NCBI GenBank assembly: GCA_022496185.1 | Contig: WTXG01000008.1 | Location: 558,001-622,000, forward strand | Reading direction: 5' to 3' | Origin: Multifurca ochricompacta | Lineage: Eukaryota; Basidiomycota; Agaricomycetes; Russulales; Russulaceae | Length of the DNA: 64,000 nt | Part shown: one piece after another, positions 11,440-22,903 of the stretch | How the letters are laid out: each line of letters begins with the position of its first letter | How positions within the stretch are numbered: position 1 is the first letter of the stretch | Notes under the pieces: model-generated | What the model was told of the DNA's origin: nothing | The model's database searches: none | What the model saw: the letters and a program-made list of their open reading frames with translations, nothing else | Position numbers and translations under genes: made by a program

Positions 11440-13104
11440 ATGTCTTCCAAACAATATACACGCATTTTGCTCAATGAGCGTCCCGTTGGAACTCTCACGT
11501 CCAACATTTTCCGCATAGACAAGGGACCCCTTGATCTTAAACCGGGCGCAGGCGAAGTCCTTATTCAGGTTACCTGGCTCTCGCTCGACCCCGCTATGCG
11601 GGGCTGGGTGAGCAGTGCCCGGAGCTATGTCCCTCCCGTCCCACTTGGTGATGTCATGCGGTCCTATGGTTTGGGCACCGTCAAAGAGGTAGGTGAAGGT
11701 ACCAAGCTCAAAGTGGGTGATGTCATATCAGCCTGGACCGGTGAGTGAAGTGATCTTCGAAACTACTGTTTCTTTGTTCACAGCGAACGTTAATGATCAG
11801 GTTGGACGGAGTATGCCGTCCTGAAGGAATCCGAGGTTGAGAAACTTCAGTGAGCGCCGTTCAATGACGTCAAGTTGTGATTATGGACTGAGAAGGATGC
11901 ACGCGTGCCAGTATCCCCCAGGGGCACAACTGATCGACTTTTTGGGAGCTTTTGGAGCCACTGGTACGTACTTTTATACATACACAACATTTTCGGGGCA
12001 CTCCCATCTTACTTATGATTTGATCACCTCAACCTCAGGTGGTCTTACGGCCTATTTTGTAAGTCGTTTAACGGGAAAACGTAACGACACATTTGCTTAT
12101 TGTTGATTCTGCGGGTTAGGGTCTGTTTGAAGTTGCAAAGATCAAGGCCGGTGAGACCGTGGTCGTCTCAGGAGCTGCCGGCTCTGTCGGGTCGTTGGTG
12201 TGCCAGATTGCCAAATTACATGGCGCAAAAGTCATCGGAATCGCTGGCTCTGAAGACAAGTGCAAATGGCTCAAAGACGAACTCAAGATTGACGGGACTC
12301 TAAACTATAAGAGCCCCACCTTCAAAGAAGATTTCAAGGAAGCGGTTGGATACCTCGATGTCTTTTTCGACAATGTCGGTGGTGAAATATTGGATTTCGC
12401 TTTGACCAGGCTCAACAAGGGAGCGCGCATCACTTTATGCGGTGAGTCGAAACAATTTGTCAACATCCTCATTGTACTGAACTCCCTATGTCCTTTGTCA
12501 GGTGCTATATCCGACTACAGTAGGCTCATTCTAGTTTCTTCTCTATGTACCCTTCCAATCTGATTATACCACATCACATCATAGACAATTCCGCACCGAA
12601 GGGCCTCTCTAACTACCTAAACCTCATATTTCAGCGAGGAAAGATTGAAGGCTTCGTTGTGTAAGTATGATCAATCGTGATTACCCTGAATGCCAGCTGA
12701 GGGTATTGTCTTCTGTAGATTGGATTACGCCGACCGCTTCTCCGAGGCATTGAATAAGCTGAGCCAGTGGATTTCTGAGGGTAGCCTCATTCGCAGATTC
12801 CACATCATTGAGGGGTTGGAAAAGGCACCGGAAGCGCTGCCTTTGCTGTTCTCGGGAGGCAACACGGGGAAATTGTTTGTTCTTTCCTCTTGTTTTCTCG
12901 CGTTGCCGTCCTGACTGATTGGGGTTTGTTTTCAGAGTCGTCCATGTTTCCGGCCCGCTGCAAAAATATGATATCGGGGGAATGAATGAAGTGATTATCA
13001 AGTTATTTATTAGAAAGGACGTCCCAGGTATCTCGTACATTCCTTCTGTGCCAAGAATGCCTGCTTGTCAAAGCTGTACCTTTACACCAAGCACGTTTCC
13101 CTGA
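11440..13104 (+). CDS. Zinc-independent medium-chain reductase (prostaglandin/alkenal reductase-like)
   Basis: An NADP-dependent MDR enzyme of the leukotriene B4 12-hydroxydehydrogenase / 2-alkenal reductase family, which reduces activated carbon-carbon double bonds. The N-terminus carries WLSLDPAMRGWVS and Y-V-PPV-LG. The Rossmann motif VVVSGAAGSVGSLVCQIAK starts near 12158. It is followed by GAKVIGIAGSEDKC, DVFFDNVGGEILDFAL, RGKIEGFVV and FSGGNTGKLVVHVSG. Introns are evident, including a 20-nt exon at about 12040-12059 coding GLTAYF. There are no zinc-ligand cysteines, as expected. The protein normally ends just after KLVVHVSGP. Here the frame continues for about 47 more residues to 13104, so an extra intron or base error near the end is possible. 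Family confident, substrate unknown. Confidence 0.87.
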
Positions 13105-13493
13105 GTTGTTTTGGTAGCCGAATATTGTATGAGATGTGATGTGGGAGCATGTACAATAAATTTACTCCATTCTGTCAAAATCATAACATAACCCTATTGA
13201 AAGCCATGTTCGAAGCGATTTACGTGTAGTGAAAGGAGGAAGGGGGATCATCCATCCGCCCCTAAAGCTCGCTTGATAGTTTGACTCGGCTGCCACCGTG
13301 GGAACCAACGTAATGTGGAAGGAGGGGTTCAGGCAGGCAGGCAGGCTCAAGGATTGACGGCATTATCTATATGAGTCGGATCGGGATCAGATATCAGTTA
13401 GGGTGGAGGGGTAGCGGTAATTTTATATTATTTGCCATTTGCCACTATTTATTACATGTTTCTTCTGAAGAATGCAATGAAAATGAAACACAT
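13105..13493. other. Intergenic between convergent genes
   Basis: 3' ends of the MDR reductase (+) and the aquaporin (-). A short AGGC repeat (four copies, about 13330-13346) is the only structure noted. Confidence 0.4.
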
Positions 13494-15065
13494 TCACTTC
13501 TTCTCCAAATGTTCCACATCAGCATCATCAGCACCCTTCTCCTCAGCATCTGTGCCTGAACCGTATCGTATAGTAACATTATTGAGGTGGTATCACGGTG
13601 CTTCATGTGTGCGGCACGACCCTCATAAAACTCCTTCCCTGCGGAAGTAAGGACTAGGTACGACATGAGTGCTCAGCACAAACAGGATATCTAGAAAACC
13701 GGCAATAATATGGAACCTACCTCGGCTCGAGTCCTTGAGCACGATCTCGTAGAATGCGAAAGCCAACACAGTGGCAATAATGTTGGTCAGCGCTGCGATC
13801 GCGGCATAACGACCCCCACTGGCTTTCGTTCCCCAGATAGCGATTGCAACTAAGCGACCACCGAGATCACGGGCAGTGTTCAAAACCACTAAATTCCATA
13901 GAATTAGTCATCTGTACACTCGAATCAAACCTTGGTTTGCGTACAGCCGTTGCTTGAAAAACCCCAGATCGCGGTCGCGCTGCAAGGCGATGGGTAACCG
14001 TTAGGAGTGGCGGCCATCGATGAGAACATCACGCACTATGTCATCCCAACGATCCAAGGCACAGCAACAGGAGGTGCGAAAAAGTTGGTCGGATCAAGAC
14101 ACGCAGCGATGACTATACCAATGAAGATGTCCTGTTTCCATGTTTCCAGTTCAGAACTTGACAACTCTATGTCGGGTAAGGCAAAAATGCATACCGATAC
14201 GAACTCGTTTAAGAAGACCTGACCAAGAGGGGCCGCAGGGTTGGCGTACAGAGCGAAGATACCGGCAGGCCCCAGGCTTGAGAAGTTTTCAGCTTCGTAT
14301 AAACCTGCAACCTTGAGCGCCGCTTCGGCATCCTACGAATGGGGGTGAGTATAGCTTGCTAAAAAATCTGTCTGACCTAACAACAGTAGATGTGCTAACC
14401 TTAATGAGCGTGTTCCATTGCCAGTACACGAACCAGCTGGCAATGAAGCCACCGAGAATCTGAGCAATAACGTATCTTCATTGTCATGCATAAGCCGAAA
14501 TTCCTTTGTTGGGGAGTCTGCCCCTGACCTTACTCCTTTGGCTACAGGAAACTTATTAAAGATAATATGAACCAGCGTCACCGCTGGGCTAAAATGGCCA
14601 CCGGACGTTGCCGTGCAAACCACAACAGCAACGACGATTCCTATGCCGTAGGCGAGGCCAACAGTAAGAACGGCTATTGATAGACTCCGTAAGTATTCCA
14701 CTTCGAAGTAATGATTGAGGATGAGCAGCCATACAACCAAGCCCGAGTTTCAGAATGTTGCCAACGACGTATGCTGCGGTAGCACCTATGCCTGAAATAA
14801 AGTTGACAGTGCTGCAGTAGTGCCCACGACAAGGGTCGAACCTGCATAACAATAACAGAAAACACCGAACTGTGTGCACTGTTAGGACCTATGGATACTG
14901 ACGAAGAGTAGGTGACGTCACCATCTCCGCAAGGCACTCAATGAGCCAGTGGGCCTGTCGGTGTCGTGCTCTCTCAAATGAGTCAAAGATGGCAGGACGT
15001 GGGTGGACATCTGCGAGATGGACATTGTGTTGGTGACGAAGCTGGGATGTAGGGTTTCCAGTCAT
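13494..15065 (-). CDS. Aquaporin-like MIP channel with altered NPA boxes
   Basis: A six-helix major intrinsic protein. The ATG at 15065 starts a hydrophilic N-terminus (MTGNPTSQLRHQHNVHLADV), followed by RARHRQAHWLIECLAEM, the run-in to helix 1. Spliced exons then read FGVFCYCYAG/IGATAAYVVGNILKLG. The first NPA box is replaced by SPA in SGGHFSPAVTL (near 14600), the second by NTA in LNTARDLGGRL (near 13870). The Arg after the second box, part of the selectivity filter, is kept. The last exon, KEFYEGRAAHMKHRDTT, is followed in the adjacent frame by LNNVTIRYGSGTDAEEKG and an acidic tail ending EHLEKK-stop at 13494. That requires one extra base near 13587; as written the frame gives a basic tail stopping at 13445. 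Substrate (water, glycerol or other) cannot be called. Confidence 0.85.
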
Positions 15066-18000
15066 TGAGATGGGTCTGTGTCACGTCCGCAGATTCAATC
15101 AAAGGTTGTATCGATTTGGACTTTATCGTCGTCGTTTCGTGAGGGCGTGAATCCAGAAGAGGGAAGAGGGAAGGAGAACGGATTTCCAGACCTCAGGCGC
15201 CAAGGGGTTCCATGGCTCAGCATTTTTATACATTCTGGATTGAAGGGACTTTGTCTGGCAGCGCGCGCGGCCGAAACAGTACGACGGTTAGTCTCAGGGC
15301 TCAGGTCAGGCTCCAGATGATTGGCGTCTTGGCGTCTGCATACTTTTATCAAATACACAACATTCAGAGATCCCATGATATGGCAGCATGCATGATCCTG
15401 TACCTTTCGTCCCGCTTTCGTCCCGTGTCCCGTCAAGGTCGCTTCTTCATTTCCCAGTTACTCCAGATATCGAATAGATTGCACCCCTTCCTAACGTCTT
15501 GATTGGGCCGGGAGAGCCCGCTCACTGGTGGTACACATGCTAAGAAAAATTGTCGTGTCATCTCATTGTCAAACCCCAACCCAACCAGAGGCTCCTACCG
15601 ACGCGTTTTGCCCGTCACATGGCATGGCGAACGATCTTGCACAAAAGTCAACCAGGGGTTTTCCACCAACCTAGTCTTAGTGCAGCTGTTAATCATTTAG
15701 GGTCCCCATGGACGGTACAATCTCCGCAAACACGCCGAGGATCGGAAAGATAGTCAAGGGGGGCGGAAGCAGACCCCAATGTGGGGGTTTTAGATCGATC
15801 AAGCGACTAGCGACTCAAATTATTGTTGCCTTTCCCCCTTCCCCACACATGTTAGAAACTCCGCCTGGGACAGGGCCACTCGTGATTGGGGGTTGGAAGT
15901 CCAAACTCAATTGACCGTATGATATTCATCATATTCGTGATGATTGTATAGACAGGAATCTCAGCTGCGGTCGATCATAAAGAACGGTTGTGCGGTACCT
16001 GGCTTGGTCAACTCGTGTGTGGGGGGAATAGGCATAAGCATAACTAGCTGACCACCGACCACTGACCCTGGATGGAACAAACCCGGTATCAACCGCGGCT
16101 CATGGCCAAGCAATGATATGTACTTTTACGCCGTGAGAGGCCAGCTGAGAAAGCTTTGTTGGAAGCGACAAACTCAATGCCACGGCCACTGCATGTCATC
16201 CTAGGCCACCTCCGCATGGAATCAGGGCAAAGTATGGGGTAACAATCATATCTGCTGCCCGTTTTACGATCGGAAATTGCGCTACAACTGACAGATACAG
16301 GTCATACTGTGTCTTGTCTCGAGGTGTCGTCAAGTTGGCCGGTTTCTAGAGCACGGTCACCCCTGCGGTGTGCTTGCTGGATAAATAATGTTCTTTTATG
16401 ACGGACGACGACCTGAGCATGTCCACCTGCGTCTTCGGTGTGACGCGTAGAAAAAATATCGAAAGGGTTACCATGGACACGAGCACGCTGACAACACACT
16501 TGGTTCTGGTTTTTAAACAAGACATCAGACAACACCGGACAAGAACTTACATTTTAACTCTTAAGTATGTCCTCCCAAATTTCCAAAGAAGACAACGAAA
16601 AGGGACATGTTTATGATATATACCCATGGGGTTATTATAAACGCCACTACAACTGCACAGATGTCGGGTGATGATTTTCTTTTTTTTATCCTTGGGTACG
16701 ATAACTCGAGAGCCAGGGGGAACCAATCAAGATTATTGGATTATTGGATGGAATGTGGAGGACAGTCTGTCTCCCCAAGTATAATTCTGCTGAGCGGTTG
16801 AACCATTGCAGCCGTACCCCTCCCCATCCCACCCTAGATAGGGGTAATTGGATGGATTACCCACGACAAGACTGCATCATGAAACAGCGCTCGAAATGAT
16901 CTTGGCATGATTATTGTTTTACATCTGATTCGACTTGGACCATGGCTCCTACTCCTACTGTAAGCCGGAGATTTGCTAAGTATCGAGTGACCAAATTTAG
17001 ACTGAAACTGAAACTAATATGGCAACAAGTTCCGAAAATACCCAATTTAGAACGCCCGGCCTACAGGATCAGTCGTCCCCGCTTTTCAATGATAATATAA
17101 TGATCCTGAATGTCACGTTCGTCCACGACTACATAGCGACAATACAAATGGTACGTCTATCGCTCAAAAACGACGTGGGGATCTCCATCCCAACCTCGTG
17201 TTGATGGCTAATATAACTTGCATCTATTGAGAAATTGACAAGGTAACACGAATTGACGAGACAGAGGGTGTCATAAAGTTTATGAATCGAATGGGTGCGA
17301 CGGAACATGAACATCACAGTTTGACATGTAGCTCGCGACAAGCTAAAATGACACACCAACATGATTCCGCGCTCACCGTTAGAAATGGCTCTGACATCGA
17401 CTATGAATGGTCATACTTGTAGCAACACCTAAATCAAAGAGATGACAAGTTCAACCACAAATTCAGGGCAGCGCCTCATCTTCCCAGTTCAACATGAGAC
17501 AAAAGTCAAGCCATTCCAGGGGGTGAATTAGACAAAGCCAGCCGTCCAGGATGGAGTGGAGTAAAAAAGAGATACATGTCGTACTGGAGAAGGATGGAAG
17601 ATGCTCGGGTCGGGGGGGTAGACGTAGCACAAACCGAGAGGTAGGTTGCATGTGCGAGGGCGTTCAGATCAGAACGAGAACAGGTGCTAACGTTATTGAG
17701 GGAAAGTTAGCAATTGCATGGTCAGTCTGGTTGGCAGTAACGTACACCACGGCATGGAATAATGGGTCCTGCACATGCAGTCACTGTGTGGTAAGTTGTA
17801 GTCCGGGATGAGGTAGACAATAATAGTAGGATCATGCAGATGTTCCAAAGGAGGCGCCGAGGATCAATGAGATAGTTTTCCTGATAGCAAAAGATAGCAA
17901 GATAGCAAGATGTGGGCACGCAAAGGTCCCAGTAAACGGCAAACACCGAACTCATTTTCTTTATAGAAGCAACGCTTCCATGTCCTCAGAGATACCATGT

Positions 18001-18847
18001 AAGTCGAAATGTCCAATTATCCATAGAAAGGGCACAGCCTTCGCTGGAGGACAGTGGTAAAACAAGGGCAAGATAGCACCTCACATTATTTGTGAGCATA
18101 CAAGAGTGATCTTCATTATAAATTGATTGAAGCAGCAGGGAACAAGTAGCCAAGGGAGACGAGAGGTGGCTGAGAGACGAGCCAAGAAAGACAGGACAGA
18201 GACAACAGACAGCAGAGCAACAAAGAGAGAGAGAGAGAGAGAGGGGATGAGCACCCGCTGATCGGGGAGGGAGGAAGTGGGACCCCGGATGAATGATGGT
18301 CACTTCTAGATCTGTTCAGAGAGTGCACGGACCACGGACCACTTTTGATGAGCCTCACTCAAGGCGGGCGAAATATATGCTACTCTGTACACACCAAGGG
18401 GGAGGGAGGGGGGGTCTGTGAGCAAATTTTTAGATTAGAGGGATTGTACTCTCTAATAGAATATGTATTTGGAGGGCATGTGTTGTGTATGTTATGCGCA
18501 TACATTGGGGTCCCAAGATTTTTTGTCTTGCGTCCGACCGAAGTCGACAGTTTGTTACCGCTGCTGCTGCTAACGCTCTTCGTTTCACTCTACACTTCTG
18601 CACTCTCGACCTTGCGACTCGAGCAATCCCGCTCTCTCGCCTTATTCGCGATACTTTCTTCCCCGTTTATACTCTACTTAACACAGGCTGTGCTTACCTT
18701 CATAACGAGCTCTCTCGCCGCCACAATTTCAATTTCTCTCCTCTCCCCCTCCCTCACTTCTTGACATAGTATCGTTTTTTTTTGCACTCACCTCAACACT
18801 CCCACTTCCCATTTGTTCTCTTTCTTCTGCACCTATTCAGCTATCAC
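15066..18847. other. 3.8-kb stretch without a recognisable gene
   Basis: Open frames on both strands here are short, lack conserved motifs and show no plausible splicing into a longer product. The right end (about 18550-18847) is strongly pyrimidine-rich on the + strand, with a T9 run near 18777, and is probably the promoter and leader of the Pbp1 gene. A GA microsatellite lies at 18225-18243. I found no transposon coding sequence and no obvious long terminal or inverted repeats by eye. A non-coding RNA or a fast-evolving gene cannot be excluded. Confidence 0.45.
18225..18243. repeat. (GA)n microsatellite
   Basis: About nine uninterrupted GA units in the gene-poor stretch upstream of Pbp1. 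Confidence 0.9.
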
Positions 18848-21800
18848 ATGGCTGCAACCGTCCGACAGCCAAAGCCGACCAAGAAGGGCTTTCCTGGCGA
18901 TAATCCTTCTACCCGGTTTGTCTCTCCTTCCGCCTGTCTTTTACTCTTCCATTAAGTTAGCACCGTTCTATCTAGCCGCCAGTCCGCCTGGGGCGGCACG
19001 CGTTCTTCTCCGTCTTTCTCTCCAAGTCCTAATAATGCTCGTCTGCCAAACGGTCCTCCCCCCGCCACCGCCGGTCAGGCTGCGTCTTTCCCGCCTCTCG
19101 GTCCTTCAACACCCACTCCTCGCCAGGATCACAAAGCAATCCTTCAGAATCTTGCGAGCCTCACAGTGCGTATCAACTATTTCAATTCTTACCATTTATT
19201 ACATGCTAATGTTTCTTACCTAAAAGGGGACGACCGTCACCCTCCTTACCAAGACCGCTAAGCGCTACGAGGGTGTTATCGCCTCTACCACCGAAAGCGA
19301 GGGTGACACCACTGGTGTAACCCTTCGCGACGTGAGGGAGCTCTCCGCCCCTGGTGCTCCCGTTAAGGGCCAGTTCTTCATTGCGTCTACCAACATCGAC
19401 TCTTGGTCCCCTGCTTCTGCCAGTTCTGGGAGTTCAGGACAGGCCCCTCCGGCCGCGAGCTCGCGTGTAGATGCCAAGGAAAGAGCTTTGCTTCAGACTC
19501 TTGCTGGCCTTACTGTGGGTGATACATATAGAGTTTCCTAGTTTTCAAACTAGCGCTGATCTGATTAGGGTACGACTATCACCCTCACCACCAAGGCCGT
19601 AAAACGCTACGAAGGCGTCATAGCCTCCACTGCAGGAGAAAGAAATGCAGTTGGCCTTACACTCCGCGACGTCAAGGAGCTTTCTGCTCCTGGTGCGCCG
19701 CTTAAGGACCAGCTCTTTATCCCTGCAGCTGATATTGAAACCTGGTCGTCTGGTCCTGCGGACGCCAAGGTCCCGAATGGTGATTGTACGTCGTGCGACT
19801 GGTATTTCACACCCCTTTTATTAGCTAAGCACGTTTTCGTAGCGTTCAAGACTGACACAGACATCAGCCAAAAAGCTCCCCAGCGCCGTGAGCGCGAGCT
19901 TCAGACTTGGCAAGCTGACGTGCCACCACCCACGAACCCCCCCTCCGGGCCCGCCCATGGGCAACACAGTGACGATGTCACATTCGGTGCCGGCTCTTCG
20001 GGGCATGCGGGGTGGAATCAATTCACCGCCAACGAGAAGCTGTTTGGTGTCAAGACCGGTTTTGACGAGGAATTGTATACAACTAAGTTAGACAGATCTG
20101 GCGCCGATTTCGCTGAGCGGGAAAAGAAGGCACAAGCGCTGGCGAATGAAATCATGAGAGTACGTCCAAGCATCTGCCTGCCCTCCAAAGCGTTTATCGA
20201 AGGCCCCAGGGTGCGACCAACAACTCGCATATTCTGGAAGAGCGCATAATGAACAACGTTGATGATAGCGGGGTTAATGAGGAGGACAAGTATATCCCAA
20301 TCATTGCATACGTCCGGCATTCATTTACCCATGGGTATTCAGATATGGTGCGGTCGTTCGCGGCTCAAATGCTTACATTCCCCCGGGAGCGCGAAAAAAT
20401 CTGCCTCCTCCGACTGCGGCTTCTGCCGCTGGCGTGCCTGTTGCAGCATCTCCTGCATCTACTGGCGCCAATGCCAAGGGGCCTGATGTTCCCAAGGTGT
20501 CCATTAACGCTCCGGACGGTTCCACAGTCCCCCATTCCGACACCACCACGCCAGCCTCATCGTCTAAAGCGCCTTCCCCAGTGCCTTCTTCCTCTTCCCA
20601 AAAGGTATTTCTCCTATTTATTTCACCCACAGTACTAATTTCCTGGTGTGTCCGTGTCTAGCCGCCAGCAGACGCATTACCTGCGTTCCGTGAATTCGTG
20701 GTACATGAGAAACAACGGTTGACTCAGAAGCGTCAGGCGCTGGTCAAGAGCGAAAGGGATAAACGCATGGCTGAGCTGCTCAAGTTCAGTCAGAATTTCA
20801 AGGTGACTGTCCCCTGCTAGTTCTGTTCCGCTTTTGTTTACTCATTTACTCAAACCTGTCCACCGCTAGTTGAACAAGCCCATACCAGATGACCTTGTGA
20901 AGATTCTCGCTAAGGATGAGGAAAAACAACGTGCCATCGTTGAAAAATCTTCTCGAGACGCCACATCTACACAAGCGCGCGCTATTGGGGCCACTGCAGC
21001 GCTTAGCGCCACACCCACAGCAAACCCACCTATGCCCGCGACCGCGAATAGAGTTGCGACGTCCACTTCTGGTAATGTCTCGGGCACTAGTTCTATGTCT
21101 TCAAAGCTCGTTAGTAGTCCTTCTGTCGTCGCTGCCAAGGCATCCAATGCCGCGCCCTCAAAGAGTGGAAGATCAACATGGTCATTCAGCCTATTCCACC
21201 CTTCAAGGGCAGGAAGTCTCAGTCAGCAGCGCAACCATCCAATACTACAACACATGCGAAAGCTTCCGGGTCAGGCCCAAGTGCACAATCTAACAAGGGT
21301 ACAGAGGCTACAAAGGCGGCGGATGTGGCTGCGAACAAGTAAATGTCAATGCGACATCCTTCAGGCCAAATCCGAAAGCTCTGGCGTTTACCCCTGTAAT
21401 CTGACCCCTACTTCATTCGTAGACTGGCTGACGATGATGATTGTCTTTTCAGGCTTCGCCAAATACAACTGTTGGTGCATCGGCGAACTCTTCACCCAAG
21501 GCCAAGCCTGAAAGCGTATGTAGAAATTATATGTTAAACACGCATGTCAATGATCTCACACAAACTGCCATGCAGTCCTCGACTTCGCCACCTACCCCTA
21601 ATCCCTTCTTTGGCAAAGTCGTGCTTAAAAAGACGCCTGTCCATGTCAAGGATGATTTTAACCCATTCAAATTTAATAAGGTTGCTGAGGCCAGCGCCGT
21701 CAGTACGTATCACCCAGCCCTATCTCTCAGTCTCTGGTGACTAAATATGGCTTTGGCTAGATGCTATTTGGCCATACCAGGGCAAACGTTACATGCAGAT

Positions 21801-22567
21801 GTTCCCACCGGTCCAGCCGCCGCCGCCGCAACAGTCGCCACACATGGTCCCTCCTGGGCCACCCCCAATTCCGCCGCCCCCGTACGAAGAAGATCAATCG
21901 ATTCCCCGCGGATATGTGTATGCCTACCCCCCCTATGCATATCCCGGACAGGTTAGTCACGTCACTCTTGTTGGTCCTGACAAATATCTAAGTGTGATCT
22001 GCTCGGCAGCCTATGATGCCTGGTATGGCCCCACCACCCCCTGGCGCTTACATTCCCGGACCCTTCATGCAACACATGCCCTATCCTCCGAGCATACCTC
22101 CGCCGAGCGGTGAGCACTGATCCGATTTAACGTTTATGTCAACTGAACTTAGTATTCAACAGCTATGTACGCATCACCACAGATGGGCCAGCTGCCACGT
22201 ATGTTACCTAATTTATCTGTCGAATTCTTAGACGTTCAACGCATTTCAGCACCCCAAGCATACATGCAAGCTCCGCCTCCAGGGCAGTATCCCCCTCCAC
22301 CAAACGGTGCGGGCCCTCGTCCCTCCATGCCCCCGACGCCAATTCCCGCGCACGCACATCCATACTACCACCAAAGCCCGCAACGTATGGCATCCATTTT
22401 ATTTTTCTCGTTGTTGACAAGGGCCCCTTATTCTGAACCTTGTAGTTCCTCAAGCTGTCCCGTATCAAATGATGATCCCCCCGCCTGGCGCACCTGGTGG
22501 CCCACCGCATGGTTACGATGGTGGCCCTGCACCGCCTGTGCCCATGGGCGGTGTTGGTCACGTGTGA
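18848..22567 (+). CDS. PBP1: Ataxin-2 / Pbp1 homologue with tandem Sm-like domains
   Basis: Poly(A)-binding-protein-associated regulator of mRNA stability and stress granules. The ATG at 18848 opens MAATVRQPKPTKKGFPGDNP. Two ataxin-2 Sm-like domains follow in tandem (19139-19412 and 19488-19751). Next is the LsmAD region: SFKTDTDISQ, then FGVKTGFDEELYTTKLDRSG, ERIMNN, and KYGAVVRGSNAYIPPGARKN. A charged helix (KQRLTQKRQALVKSERDKRM) precedes the conserved KWKINMVIQPIPPFKG. A PAM2-like motif SFRPNPKALAFTP (21357-21395) is then followed by a Pro/Met/Tyr-rich low-complexity tail ending VPMGGVGHV. At least eight introns. Two one-base frame breaks (near 21164 and 21339) lie inside otherwise conserved coding sequence. 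The duplicated Sm domain is unusual: one copy is the family norm. Confidence 0.9.
19139..19412 (+). repeat. Sm-like domain of Pbp1, copy 1
   Basis: Encodes ILQNLASLT/GTTVTLLTKTAKRYEG, then GVTLRDVRELSAPGAPVKG and FFIASTNIDSWSP. A 61-nt phase-0 intron (19166-19226) splits it between Thr and Gly of LT/GTT. Copy 2 has an intron at the same codon and phase. Confidence 0.9.
19488..19751 (+). repeat. Sm-like domain of Pbp1, copy 2
   Basis: Encodes LLQTLAGLT/GTTITLTTKAVKRYEG, then GLTLRDVKELSAPGAPLKD and LFIPAADIETWSS. More than 40 of about 70 aligned residues match copy 1 by eye. Its intron (19515-19568, 54 nt) sits at the same codon and phase as in copy 1, as expected if a genomic segment including the intron was duplicated. 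Confidence 0.9.
21357..21395 (+). other. PAM2-like motif (Pab1 binding) in Pbp1
   Basis: SFRPNPKALAFTP matches the N-P-x-A-x-x-F-x-P core of PAM2 peptides that bind the MLLE domain of poly(A)-binding protein. The usual leucine before Asn is Pro here, so binding may be weaker. Confidence 0.55.
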
Positions 22568-22903
22568 TGTAGGAGACTGTTCGTTGCTGCTGTCCGTCTG
22601 TTTTTTTCTGCTTTCTGCTCGAGCGGCATGCGCTCTGCGCGCACCTCTGGGCTACGGGGCTGCTGTGCGGGGCGTGCACACAAGTGGGTCTGGCGTGGCA
22701 TAGCTTCGTCCACTGTTTTGTAATCTTGTATCTACGCCATCCTTGCATTCACTCAAATGCGCCCGCGCACGCACTTGTATCCCACCATCCTAACCACAAG
22801 GACGTGCATTGCAAAAAGTGGATTACAGGAAGAGAGGATGATGGTAAGAAGAAATACGCCATTCTGAGCTACTTTTCAAGTCAAATATTCCGCGCGAAAT
22901 GGC
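22568..22903. other. Intergenic between convergent Pbp1 and Bub1 genes
   Basis: 336 bp that should hold both 3' UTRs. No gene seen. Confidence 0.4.

Noticed and set aside
13445..13666. Basic C-terminus (MLRRRVLMMLMWNIWRR) of the aquaporin as written
   Set aside because: The adjacent frame gives a hydrophilic acidic tail with a tidy stop, so the basic version is probably a frameshift artefact.
15500..17950. Open frames of 60-85 codons on both strands
   Set aside because: No motifs, no plausible splice partners and composition like the surrounding spacer.
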